Of a DNA stretch of 64,000 bases, positions 24,619 through 34,472 are shown piece after piece. Position 1 is the first letter of the stretch. Each line of letters opens with the position of its first letter. The translations under genes were made by a program, and so were the position numbers. The stretch covers positions 21,297,993-21,361,992 of the forward strand of contig CM033109.1 of assembly GCA_019321725.1 (NCBI GenBank), given 5' to 3'. Under the pieces are notes generated by a model that was not told the DNA's origin, searched no databases, and was given only the letters and a program-made list of their open reading frames with translations. The DNA is from Paulownia fortunei. Lineage: Eukaryota > Streptophyta > Magnoliopsida > Lamiales > Paulowniaceae.

Positions 24619-24779
24619 GCTGAAAGCGTGCTTTGCTAGCATGTCTTCCGAGTGTTTTTTTTTTTTTTTTAATATTTTCTGCATATAGCGTGTTCAGTAT
24701 AACGCCTTCTACCTTCTGCCTTTTTTGTTTTTCCAATCTTTTTTCGCTGAAGGCGTGCTTTGTAGTCATGTCTTCAACG
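24619..24779. repeat. Three-unit array of GCGTG-centred quasi-palindromes
   Basis: Three related units start at about 24619, 24681 and 24746 (period 62-65 bp). The first reads GCTGAAAGCGTGCTTTGC with TAGCATGTCTTC, the third GCTGAAGGCGTGCTTTGT with AGTCATGTCTTC. The middle one is more diverged (GCATATAGCGTGTTCAG, AACGCCTTC). Each unit is close to its own reverse complement (GAAGGCGTG against CATGTCTTC), and T-rich spacers separate them. Both strands are open across the array, but neither frame shows a domain. Confidence 0.6.
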
Positions 24780-25539
24780 AAAAATAATTTTGTATTTTTT
24801 CTACAAAACCCTACAAGCGTTACATAGAGTGGCACCTTGCAGTAAAAAAAAATATTATAAAATTTTTAATTTGTTTAATATTCAACAAATTAAAAAGTGT
24901 GCGCAGGTTAGGGGTTCAAAGTGCTTTTTTAGATTTTTTACAACTGAATGATTAGAGTTTTTTTTTTTTTTATAATAATAGACATAATTTTCTTGTAAAA
25001 TCAATTAACAATAAGATATGCAAAAAAAAAAAAAAATTGTACATATAAAGCCGCAGAAAAAAATAATAGGCAGAAAAATTATTTTTTATACTTATAAGCA
25101 ATCAAGTCACGTAATACTAGGGGATCATAATAAGACATTTAATGATTTTTATAACCACAATGTCGGTAATATCAATCCAAGAAACTGCACAATTAATATT
25201 AATTTTGTTGGGTAAAAAATTGAAATTTAAAATGAAATAACTGTCAAAAAATTATAATAGAAAATCTCACTAGCTTAAACTTTCAAAATATTTGAAAATA
25301 AAATAATCAAATAATATCTCATGAGGTATAATTGATCCAAAAATTCCTTGATCACTAAAAAAAATAATATGGAGAAATAATTTAACAAAGATAAATTAAT
25401 GAAAAAGAAAGGAAAGAAAAGGGAGTGATAGAAGAGGAGGGAGTTGCTGAATGAGTTTTCGAACCACTTTATCTCTTTTAAAATCCTGAGAGTTTGAGAC
25501 GAATTTGATTGGATGTGAAATTCACCTCATTAAAAAAAA
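24780..25539. other. AT-rich intergenic DNA
   Basis: No gene or clear repeat is seen apart from poly-A and poly-T runs near 24959-24971 and 25020-25036. Confidence 0.55.
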
Positions 25540-25965
25540 ATTGAATGCAAAATTCATCCTGCCCCTCTTACATTTAGTTTTGAACTTGCCCCGCCCGCTC
25601 CGAATCCGTACTTAATGGATCTAACATGTCAAATTTGCTAATTATTTTAATTTTTTAAAAAAATCAAACAAAAAAATAATTAAAATATAGTTAGAAAATA
25701 AATAATTATTTTAAGATATAACAGAAGTATAGAGCCCGAAAAAATGAGAGTGAAAGAAGAAAAAAATAAAAAAATCAAACACATAAAATCTTAATTTGTT
25801 TATATATCTTATATCCGATGCGAATTTGGGGCAGGTCCTCTTAAACTTATTACCCGCCCCAAATTCGACGGGTCTAAAAAAATAAAATCATTGCCCATCA
25901 CACTATTCGTTTATTCAACTCAAACCCATCACGAATGGGACGAGTTTGTGAAGGGTCCGGTACCA
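25540..25965. repeat. Dispersed repeat of the CCCGCCCC type, good copy
   Basis: The left part has TTGCCCCGCCCGCTCCGAAT, the middle AAATAATTATTTTAAGATAT, and the right part AATTTGGGGCAGGTCC, TTACCCGCCCCAAATTCG and CGAATGGGACGAGTTTG. This is the best preserved of four copies in the window. It is non-coding. Confidence 0.55.
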
Positions 25966-26083
25966 TCAACCCTTTATTTTCACTTCTTTTTTATAAAAAA
26001 AAAAACAAAAATGACCCCTGAAGTCGTTAATTGTGCCAGCAACTTGTCAAGTTATTAGCACAATTAGGACCAGACGACTTTTA

Positions 26084-26105
26084 ATATATATATATATATA
26101 TATAT
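26084..26105. repeat. (AT)n microsatellite
   Basis: An uninterrupted AT run in intergenic DNA. Confidence 0.9.
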
Positions 26106-26318
26106 CATTCACGTATTTCATATTATTTATAAAAAAAATTAAAAGCATGAATTTGATACATGATAATTATATCTCTAAAATCATAAAAATTAAAACTTTG
26201 AAAGCAGGATGGCCTTCCAAAGTCACATTTAAGTGTCTCATATGTTATTTTAATGTTATTTGGAAACAGGTAATTTGATGTTAGAAAAAGATACTGCCAT
26301 GTTCCTTCTCTTCTCTCC

Positions 26319-26319
<1 letters not shown>

Positions 26320-26360
<41 letters not shown>

Positions 26361-26450
26361 AGGAAACAGCTCAAAAAGTGCCCATCTCTTCTCTCCAATA
26401 CATACATGTATATATATGTGTATATATATTATATATATACATATGTATAT
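26320..26450. repeat. (CA)n-(TA)n microsatellite and adjoining TATA/TGTA hairpin
   Basis: About 15 CA units run straight into a (TA)n run. The stretch 26409-26450 alternates purine and pyrimidine and is nearly self-complementary. The word TCTCTTCTCT occurs near 26308, 26384 and 26478, which suggests an old local duplication of the microsatellite flank. Confidence 0.75.
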
Positions 26451-27082
26451 TAAACTGCTATATATACATACTTGCCAGTCTCTTCTCTACAATTTTTTGT
26501 AGTAAATAGATATTTAACTGATATTTTGATTGGGCTATGGTCATAATCCTTTGTACGAGGGATAGAAGCTAGATAATAGAGATTGGAGAGGATTTTTTTT
26601 TTTTTTAAACAGTAGATAAAAAGGTATTTTTAATTTTTTAAAAAGCTAAAATTTTAAAATTCAATAATTATATATATATAATTTATATTAATTTTAAAAA
26701 ATTTATGTAATTAAATGGGAGTGGCCGTCGCACTCGCCCTCTAACTCCATTTCTTCTTATAGTAACTATAGTTCAATCGGAATATTTTATCACAATAATT
26801 TTTTTATTATTATGAATCAAAAGGTATTGCTATATTGATCCCTCTTCATCCTGTATTTTTTATTTATTAAAAATAATAAAAAAAAGGATTGAGATATCAT
26901 CATATCAACTATTCATAGTTTCATACTAATAATCTATATTTTACTACATATTTTAAATCTTGCTTTGTCCTTGATTTCTGCGTGAATCACATGCTGGAAT
27001 GGATTTGGATGGGAACAATGGTTTATTATGCATATCTTCTGCATGCCAGAATTATTGACTAAGAAATATGATTAAAAAGTCA

Positions 27083-27325
27083 ATACTCCTTCCACCCTAA
27101 AATAATTTAATTTGATAAAAAAATTTAAATAAGTATTGAAAAATTGTAAATCATATGTATTTTTACACTATTATTTAAAAAAAACATTACTTGAGAGTTA
27201 TGTGTTTTATAGTTTTACTTTAATTAAGAGAATAACTTTGAAAAAAAAATTCTAGTTTGAAAAATTAATCTTATTTTGAGATATCTTAAAAAAATGAGAA
27301 TAATATATTGGAGACAGAAAGTAGA
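27083..27325. mobile_element. MITE-like element of the CTCCTTCC type
   Basis: It opens with ATACTCCTTCCACCCTAAAA and closes with AGATATCTTAAAAAAATGAG and GGAGACAGAAAGTA. Length, termini and internal words fit the same family as the element at 13004. Confidence 0.5.
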
Positions 27326-29342
27326 AAAAAAATTGCAAATTTGTTCATGTCTTATTTTAATAAATTTTGGAAACTAGAACTCCCGAAAGCACAACCACAT
27401 TATAACTACTTTCATGAATTATTATTTTTATTTTATTTTTATATTCAATTACATACAAATGCATATTAATTATATATTTTTAAATTAAATTAGATTCGTG
27501 CATAGTGTCTTGACTACATACTTAGTATGTATCTATGATATAACAAATAAAATATTAAACTAAAAAAGAAGATTGTCAAAAATGGGGGTAATGGCAATGA
27601 CTCCCCACCACCTTTGCCAAAAGAGTCTTGGAGATCATCATTCCTAAACAGTGGACTCAGTAATCATTTCCCAAAATTTCTGCAAAATGCAAAAATCCAA
27701 CGTCTAAGAGGCCATTTTTTTGATGGAGTTTAACTGATAAAATTTGAAGGATTTGTTTTTTTATTTTTAAAGAGAATTCAAAAAACTCGAAAAAGTTGTA
27801 AAACTTAATTTTATTTCTGAAGAAATAATGAAAGTAATTGAATTCAATAAGTATATAAATGATACGGTCCAAACGTCAAACTTATTTAAAATTAGACTAC
27901 TTTTCACACTAATTCAGAAAATAGCAAAATTTGACCTAAAAATACTATAATATACGAGCAGTAAAATATTCAGCACAAAAGACATTTACAGAAAATTTTA
28001 AAATTAAACGACATTCCCTGAAAAATAAAAAAATAGAAATATTTGTTCTTGTTTCACAAACGTTTTCATTCTTCCAAAATAAAACTACACATACATTACA
28101 TTGTCCAATATATTTTTCTCACAATGTTATCCAATATATATTTTTCATAATATTTCATATTTTTCAATATATTATTCCAAAATACTTCCCCATAAAACAA
28201 CCAAAACAAAAATAACCGAAACATTGGAATTTCATGACGAGCGAAATCTTCTAAACACTAATGATAAAGAGGTTAGATTAGATTTATTATCAAGTAACTT
28301 ATTTTGAATAAAAAATTATAGCCGTTTATAATTTGTAATTTGTGAGTCGTGAGAAGTTTTGGGTGAGTTTCCGCAAATGTCCTCCAGTTACTTTTTATTA
28401 ATTAATCGATTTAAATTCATCAGCACCGGGATCCAAAGTTCCTTTCTAATCTAAATAACATGTCTATGGATAATATTTTTCTGGGATTGTAATTTTTTTT
28501 TTTTTTTATATATATCTTAAATTGGCCTCACCTAGAAATGGTTGGCAAATAAAATAGTGGTAGCATAACTCACTCTTTTGTTACTATTGAGGTTATTGAA
28601 GAAAATAATTAATTTTTTGGTATCACATCAATCAATGACATGATTAATTTAGTTGAAACTTAACATTTTTTACGTAGTACAAGATTAATAGTTGTCCTAA
28701 GATAATATTGTCAAATCATGCTGGCTTACTTTATTAGGTAATTTAACAGTTTGAATCTTAAATTAGTTGAATCCCCCAGTAAATATTTATTTGATATATT
28801 TGTTTAATAGGATGCATTATTGGGTGCAACATTTATAAAAATTTAAATAATTATAGATTTAAGGGATATAATGAACTCGATTATTGTAGATGTGTTGAGT
28901 AATTGAATATTATGTGAAATGTCTTTACTATATCACAATTATTATATAAGAAACTCCAAGTGGAAACATTAAAATTATCAATGACCCAAGTGATCATTAT
29001 ATTGAGAACAAATTGAAAATAGTTCACAAGGCAATCAAAAACTTACCCGAAGGAATATGTCAATCACTAGGCTAAGTTTTTTTTTTTTTTTTCATTTTCA
29101 TAAGGGTTTTTCATTTTTTACAATTGGAAATTTCAGAAGTACAGTTGTTTTATCCATTTTCATACGAAAATATAATTTATTTTTATTTTTAAAATTTATT
29201 TTTAAACTTACTAATATTTTACGTCATTTTATATATCCATCAAACTGATTTTCAAATCTACTAATATATCACAAAATAAATATATTTTTATTTTCAAATT
29301 TATAAAATTTATATAGAAATATAATTAATCCACATATATTTT
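27326..29342. other. AT-rich intergenic DNA
   Basis: No gene is supported. Short open frames at 27657-27872 and 28101-28307 are low-complexity and lack any motif. Confidence 0.55.
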
Positions 29343-30594
29343 TATTTTTACATAAAGTGAAAATATCTTCAACCCCTAAAAAATGGTTGAAATATGAAAA
29401 TGAGATTGAAAATGAAATCCAGCGGATTATATTTATGAATTTTAAAATGTTGAAATCATTATATTTAACTTAGTATTTGCATCTTTAAAAGCTTAAAATT
29501 TTGGAATATTTCGGAAGTATATCAACTCTTCATCTCTTATCTCTCTCAACTTTTAGATAAGATGATCATTCAATTATCAAATTATGGTACCAATTAAAAA
29601 AAGTTGTAGAATAAAAAAATTGAACTTGACCTTTTTGGAATAATAATTCTTTCATAATTTATTGAAGTTGAATGGAAAATTTTCAACAGGCAAGAAGAGA
29701 TCCTATAAGATATAACTAACTTATTCGAAAGAATTATTTAATATTTTTTTGAGAACATAAAATAAAAAAGAACATGAAATCTAATACTTAAAAATATTAA
29801 AATGTAAGCATATTAAGAAAATATCCCTAACAAAGCCACCTGTCTTCGCTGTATATCAGCAGCATGTGTGGAGAATCCTTATGAAGATTTCATATGATAT
29901 AATTATTTTAAATTAATATTTTTTAATACATTTTTCATGTCAAGGACGATTTTGAGGTTCCAAAATTTAAGGGTTAGAATTTGAATCTCATCAGAAATAT
30001 TTAGCATTTGTCTAGTTTTATAGTAACTATTTGTTGATAATTAATTATAGTAAATTATGAATTATGAATTATGAATTAATAATTATTATTTCATTGATTG
30101 ATATTCAGATATAATAACATATTTAATCATTTTAATCAAGAATAAAAAAAGAAAAAAAATCATTTCGCATTGGAAGGCACAAGGAAATTAACGCTTTATA
30201 AGACATTTTTATAGGCCAAAGTTGAAAAAAAAAATTATTTTATTTTGTACTAGGGTTATTGATCACTTATTTCCAATTTGGCACGACATTAATGGTGCGG
30301 CAGATATACTTATATATGTTTTAATTACGAGATAGATACACAATAAGGGCATAAGAAGAAAATCTATGGAGCTGCTCTATTTTCGAATAGGATTTTCTAT
30401 TGTACATATTTTGTTTATTTGGAAATAGAATTGTAAACGAGTCGAACACGTTAAGTTTAAAGTTTATTTGAATTTTTATCGAATTAAATTTTATTTGAGT
30501 TTGATTTAATTATTAATTAAATTAAACTTAAATAAATTTTAATCGAGCCAAACATGGCTTGAACTCGAATAGTTTGATTTTTTATATATATTTT
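29343..30594. repeat. 1.25-kb tandem duplication, copy 1
   Basis: The sequence from about 29343 recurs directly adjacent with an offset of 1252 bases. Comparison through the whole unit shows only one difference that I can find: GG at 30368-30369 against G in the second copy. The unit is AT-rich and non-coding. Its left edge shares TATATTTTTATTTTTACATA with the junction. Its right edge lies within a CTCGA-type repeat that is cut short here. Confidence 0.9.
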
Positions 30595-31845
30595 TATTTT
30601 TACATAAAGTGAAAATATCTTCAACCCCTAAAAAATGGTTGAAATATGAAAATGAGATTGAAAATGAAATCCAGCGGATTATATTTATGAATTTTAAAAT
30701 GTTGAAATCATTATATTTAACTTAGTATTTGCATCTTTAAAAGCTTAAAATTTTGGAATATTTCGGAAGTATATCAACTCTTCATCTCTTATCTCTCTCA
30801 ACTTTTAGATAAGATGATCATTCAATTATCAAATTATGGTACCAATTAAAAAAAGTTGTAGAATAAAAAAATTGAACTTGACCTTTTTGGAATAATAATT
30901 CTTTCATAATTTATTGAAGTTGAATGGAAAATTTTCAACAGGCAAGAAGAGATCCTATAAGATATAACTAACTTATTCGAAAGAATTATTTAATATTTTT
31001 TTGAGAACATAAAATAAAAAAGAACATGAAATCTAATACTTAAAAATATTAAAATGTAAGCATATTAAGAAAATATCCCTAACAAAGCCACCTGTCTTCG
31101 CTGTATATCAGCAGCATGTGTGGAGAATCCTTATGAAGATTTCATATGATATAATTATTTTAAATTAATATTTTTTAATACATTTTTCATGTCAAGGACG
31201 ATTTTGAGGTTCCAAAATTTAAGGGTTAGAATTTGAATCTCATCAGAAATATTTAGCATTTGTCTAGTTTTATAGTAACTATTTGTTGATAATTAATTAT
31301 AGTAAATTATGAATTATGAATTATGAATTAATAATTATTATTTCATTGATTGATATTCAGATATAATAACATATTTAATCATTTTAATCAAGAATAAAAA
31401 AAGAAAAAAAATCATTTCGCATTGGAAGGCACAAGGAAATTAACGCTTTATAAGACATTTTTATAGGCCAAAGTTGAAAAAAAAAATTATTTTATTTTGT
31501 ACTAGGGTTATTGATCACTTATTTCCAATTTGGCACGACATTAATGGTGCGGCAGATATACTTATATATGTTTTAATTACGAGATAGATACACAATAAGG
31601 GCATAAGAAGAAAATCTATGAGCTGCTCTATTTTCGAATAGGATTTTCTATTGTACATATTTTGTTTATTTGGAAATAGAATTGTAAACGAGTCGAACAC
31701 GTTAAGTTTAAAGTTTATTTGAATTTTTATCGAATTAAATTTTATTTGAGTTTGATTTAATTATTAATTAAATTAAACTTAAATAAATTTTAATCGAGCC
31801 AAACATGGCTTGAACTCGAATAGTTTGATTTTTTATATATATTTT
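30595..31845. repeat. 1.25-kb tandem duplication, copy 2
   Basis: The second copy is one base shorter than the first. Beyond 31845 the text departs from copy 1 (TTTTATTATT instead of TTTTTATTTT), which marks the right breakpoint. Near-identity suggests a recent event or an assembly artefact. Confidence 0.9.
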
Positions 31846-32000
31846 ATTATTTTTTATTAATCAAGTTGAATTCGAAACGAATTTAAAATTTTATCGATCA
31901 AAAAAATATATTAAATTTATTTGTTATGTTAATGAGTCGAATTCAAACAAATTTTTAATTATTGATGTTGAGTTGAGTATAAACAAAACATAATTTATTT
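31681..32000 (-). repeat. Dispersed CTCGA-type AT-rich repeat, full reverse copy
   Basis: It opens with GTAAACGAGTCGAACACG and runs through GCTTGAACTCGAATAGTTTG and CAAGTTGAATTCGAAACG. The first part is duplicated at 30430-30594, where the copy is truncated by the tandem duplication. Confidence 0.55.
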
Positions 32001-33973
32001 TTCAATATTATTTGCCAGTTCCATTTATAGATGGAAATGCTTAAATAATGAAAAGATTATTACGGGTGTCATATTCAATTTAGTGGCAATTAAGGTGCCA
32101 GATTGAGATATGATAAAATAAAAAATAATTTATTAATTTAAAAAATTTGTTAGAACATACCAAATTTGTCAATAACAAAAATCACATTAGAATAGGAAAA
32201 GAATAAATATGCTCGAGTTTCAAATGCAAAACAGCTGTATCATCTTACAACATCATTATTTTTTTTCTCTTTTGGTTTTTATTTTTGTATTTTACCTTTT
32301 TTGCTTGAACTAGATTGGTTGATAAAGAATTTTAGAATTTAATTAATACATGCAAAGTGTTAAACTATGGCTAAAAAATGAATGAAGTTATTTGTATTAC
32401 ACTTGATATTGGTAAATAAAAATTTATGTGAGCTTGATTCGTTAAGCATAATAATTTAAATTTAAATATAATATTTTATTAAATAATTATGTGTAAAAAT
32501 ATTAAATTATTTAAACTCGATCCATATTTAGCTTAATTAAAATTCATTCGAGTTTGACTAATTAACAATTAAACTAAAATTCAATCTCAATCCCCTCCCA
32601 ACACTTTATCGATCGAACCTGTCGTATCGATTTTGCCTACTGCGGTTTACCTGATTGGTGTGATTTACAGGCTATTGCATCAATTCGAATGTTTACCCAA
32701 TACGCACTCAAAAGATAGCAGTTGTGACTTTCCCATCATTTAAAAAAAAAAAAAAATCTTGAAAATTGATGATATATTGATAAGAAGGCTCAGTCACTCA
32801 GGCTCTATATACCATGTTATTTTTTCTTTTATTTATCAACCTAGGATCATTTTAGGTTTGAATTTTGTGAAATTATTTATATAAATTAAAAGGGAATATT
32901 AAGTATGTAGAAATTCATATTAAATTAGAAAAGCTTTGTCAATCAACGTTATTGGTATTTAATTCAGCAAAGTCCTCATATGTACTTAAAGTGATTGTCC
33001 CCCACCAATTTCTATTCACATTCATGTTTTGCCTCCCTTCCAACCACCCGAAATTTCCTTCCTTACACACACTATTCAAACGAATTTGAAAGTACTTGAA
33101 GTTGGTTCAATCAAATCTGTCCGAACCTCATTTAAAAACTAATAAAATATATTCTGGTGAGACTTTTAAGGTACACAGTATTGAACTATTCAATGCTTGT
33201 GCTTGAATATAGACTTTATGCATAAGTATTTTTTAAAAAATTAAAAAATAGTTATTTTGCAGAGCATTTTTTAAATTTATTATGCGACCCATTTTGTTAC
33301 CAGGTGTTATCTTGAGGAAAGCATGGTGCACACTCTCACTCCATCCCATCGAATGGTTACTATCCAAGTGCAGTCGTAAATTATTGAATTATATATGATA
33401 AGATTTTTAATTTATTTATAATATTATTTTATATATTTTTAATATTTTATATTTTTATTTAAATACTATTTAAATAAGTGATATTTTTTCATATACACGA
33501 TTCAAACGCTTTATAAAATTACTTGAATGCTATACAAATGGGTAGTATAAAACTTCCCTGTAACATCTATCTCATCAAATATATCGAATGTACATATTTA
33601 CATGATTGTTTACACAACTAGATGGGTGATTAATCACATGAATAACATAGAGTTATACATGCAAAAATAAAAAATATATTAAAAAATCAATGTAATGTAT
33701 TACTCATAAACTAATTGACTTGAATATTTATTTATATGCATACACATGTACACATAGATGAGTGTTTTATTTTATACATATGTACAACAAAGATAAAACA
33801 AGAAAGAAAGAAAAATGTTGTCTGACATAATAAGATGAACCGGGAACGGGCTTCTCCAGTTGCGGCAAAGACAGTAACTTGAACTAATCAAATGTTAAAA
33901 TAGTGTAGAAGATCGGGAATGAAAATATGATTCCTTCAAACGTCCCATCTTCCTCTACGTTGTATTATTAGTA
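32001..33973. other. AT-rich intergenic DNA upstream of the AP2-like gene
   Basis: No gene is seen. A worn CTCGA-type repeat lies at about 32405-32590 (AGCTTGATTCG, TTAAACTCGATCC, TTCATTCGAGTTTGAC). The rest probably includes distal promoter sequence of the gene at 34473. Confidence 0.5.
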
Positions 33974-34011
33974 CCCACCCCCACCCCACCCCAACCCCAA
34001 CCCCAACCCCC
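33974..34011 (-). repeat. C-rich tract with (CCCCAA)n in the AP2-like promoter
   Basis: Runs of three to five C are separated by A or AA, including three CCCCAA units. The minus strand can form a G-quadruplex and the plus strand an i-motif. It lies about 460 bases upstream of the start codon. Confidence 0.8.
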
Positions 34012-34033
34012 AAAAGTAGCAAACTCCTTTTCG

Positions 34034-34050
34034 TCTCTCTCTCTCTCTCT
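34034..34050 (+). promoter_or_regulatory. (TC)n / GAGA-type tract in the AP2-like promoter
   Basis: Eight TC units lie upstream of the AP2-like gene. CT/GA tracts in this position are common in plant promoters and can bind BPC-type GAGA factors. The regulatory role here is an inference from position and family knowledge. Confidence 0.4.
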
Positions 34051-34246
34051 AGCCAACAGCATCAGCCATCACACAGTAGTCGTCCATGATTTATGATTCC
34101 TTTTAACAATGCAACCCCCCTAACAACTCACTACTACTCTCTCCCTCTGCATATATGTGTGTATATATATGTCTGTATATATGTACATTGAATCCCCAGG
34201 GTTGAGGAAGTACTTGCAGAACACAAACATATAATTGAAGAGCTGC

Positions 34247-34272
34247 ATATATATATATATATATATATATAT
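34247..34272. repeat. (AT)n microsatellite in the leader or promoter of the AP2-like gene
   Basis: Thirteen AT units lie 200 bases upstream of the start codon. The transcription start is not known, so this could be in the promoter or in the 5'UTR. Confidence 0.85.
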
Positions 34273-34372
34273 TTCTTGTTGTTTTCTTGATCGTTCAGTT
34301 TTCAGCCTTGAAACCCCGAGAACTCACCTTTGATCATCACCTCTTCTCCAATTTGAAAGACCCTTTTGTCTA

Positions 34373-34396
34373 ATGTTGAGTACCGACCTCCGGTGA
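34373..34396 (+). promoter_or_regulatory. Short uORF in the 5'UTR of the AP2-like gene
   Basis: ATG TTG AGT ACC GAC CTC CGG TGA encodes seven residues (MLSTDLR) and ends 76 bases before the main start. If it lies in the transcript, as its position suggests, it could lower translation of the main frame. Confidence 0.4.
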
Positions 34397-34472
34397 ACCT
34401 CGTTTCTCCACATAGTACTCGGCAAACCTTTTAGAGAACTAATTTGCGCGCGCGCGAGATAGAGAGACAGAG

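Noticed and set aside
24599..24835. Open frames on both strands across the quasi-palindrome array
   Set aside because: Both frames are short and repetitive, and the array itself explains the lack of stops.
33974..34011. Interstitial telomere repeat
   Set aside because: The units are CCCCAA, not the plant telomere unit CCCTAAA, and only three are present.
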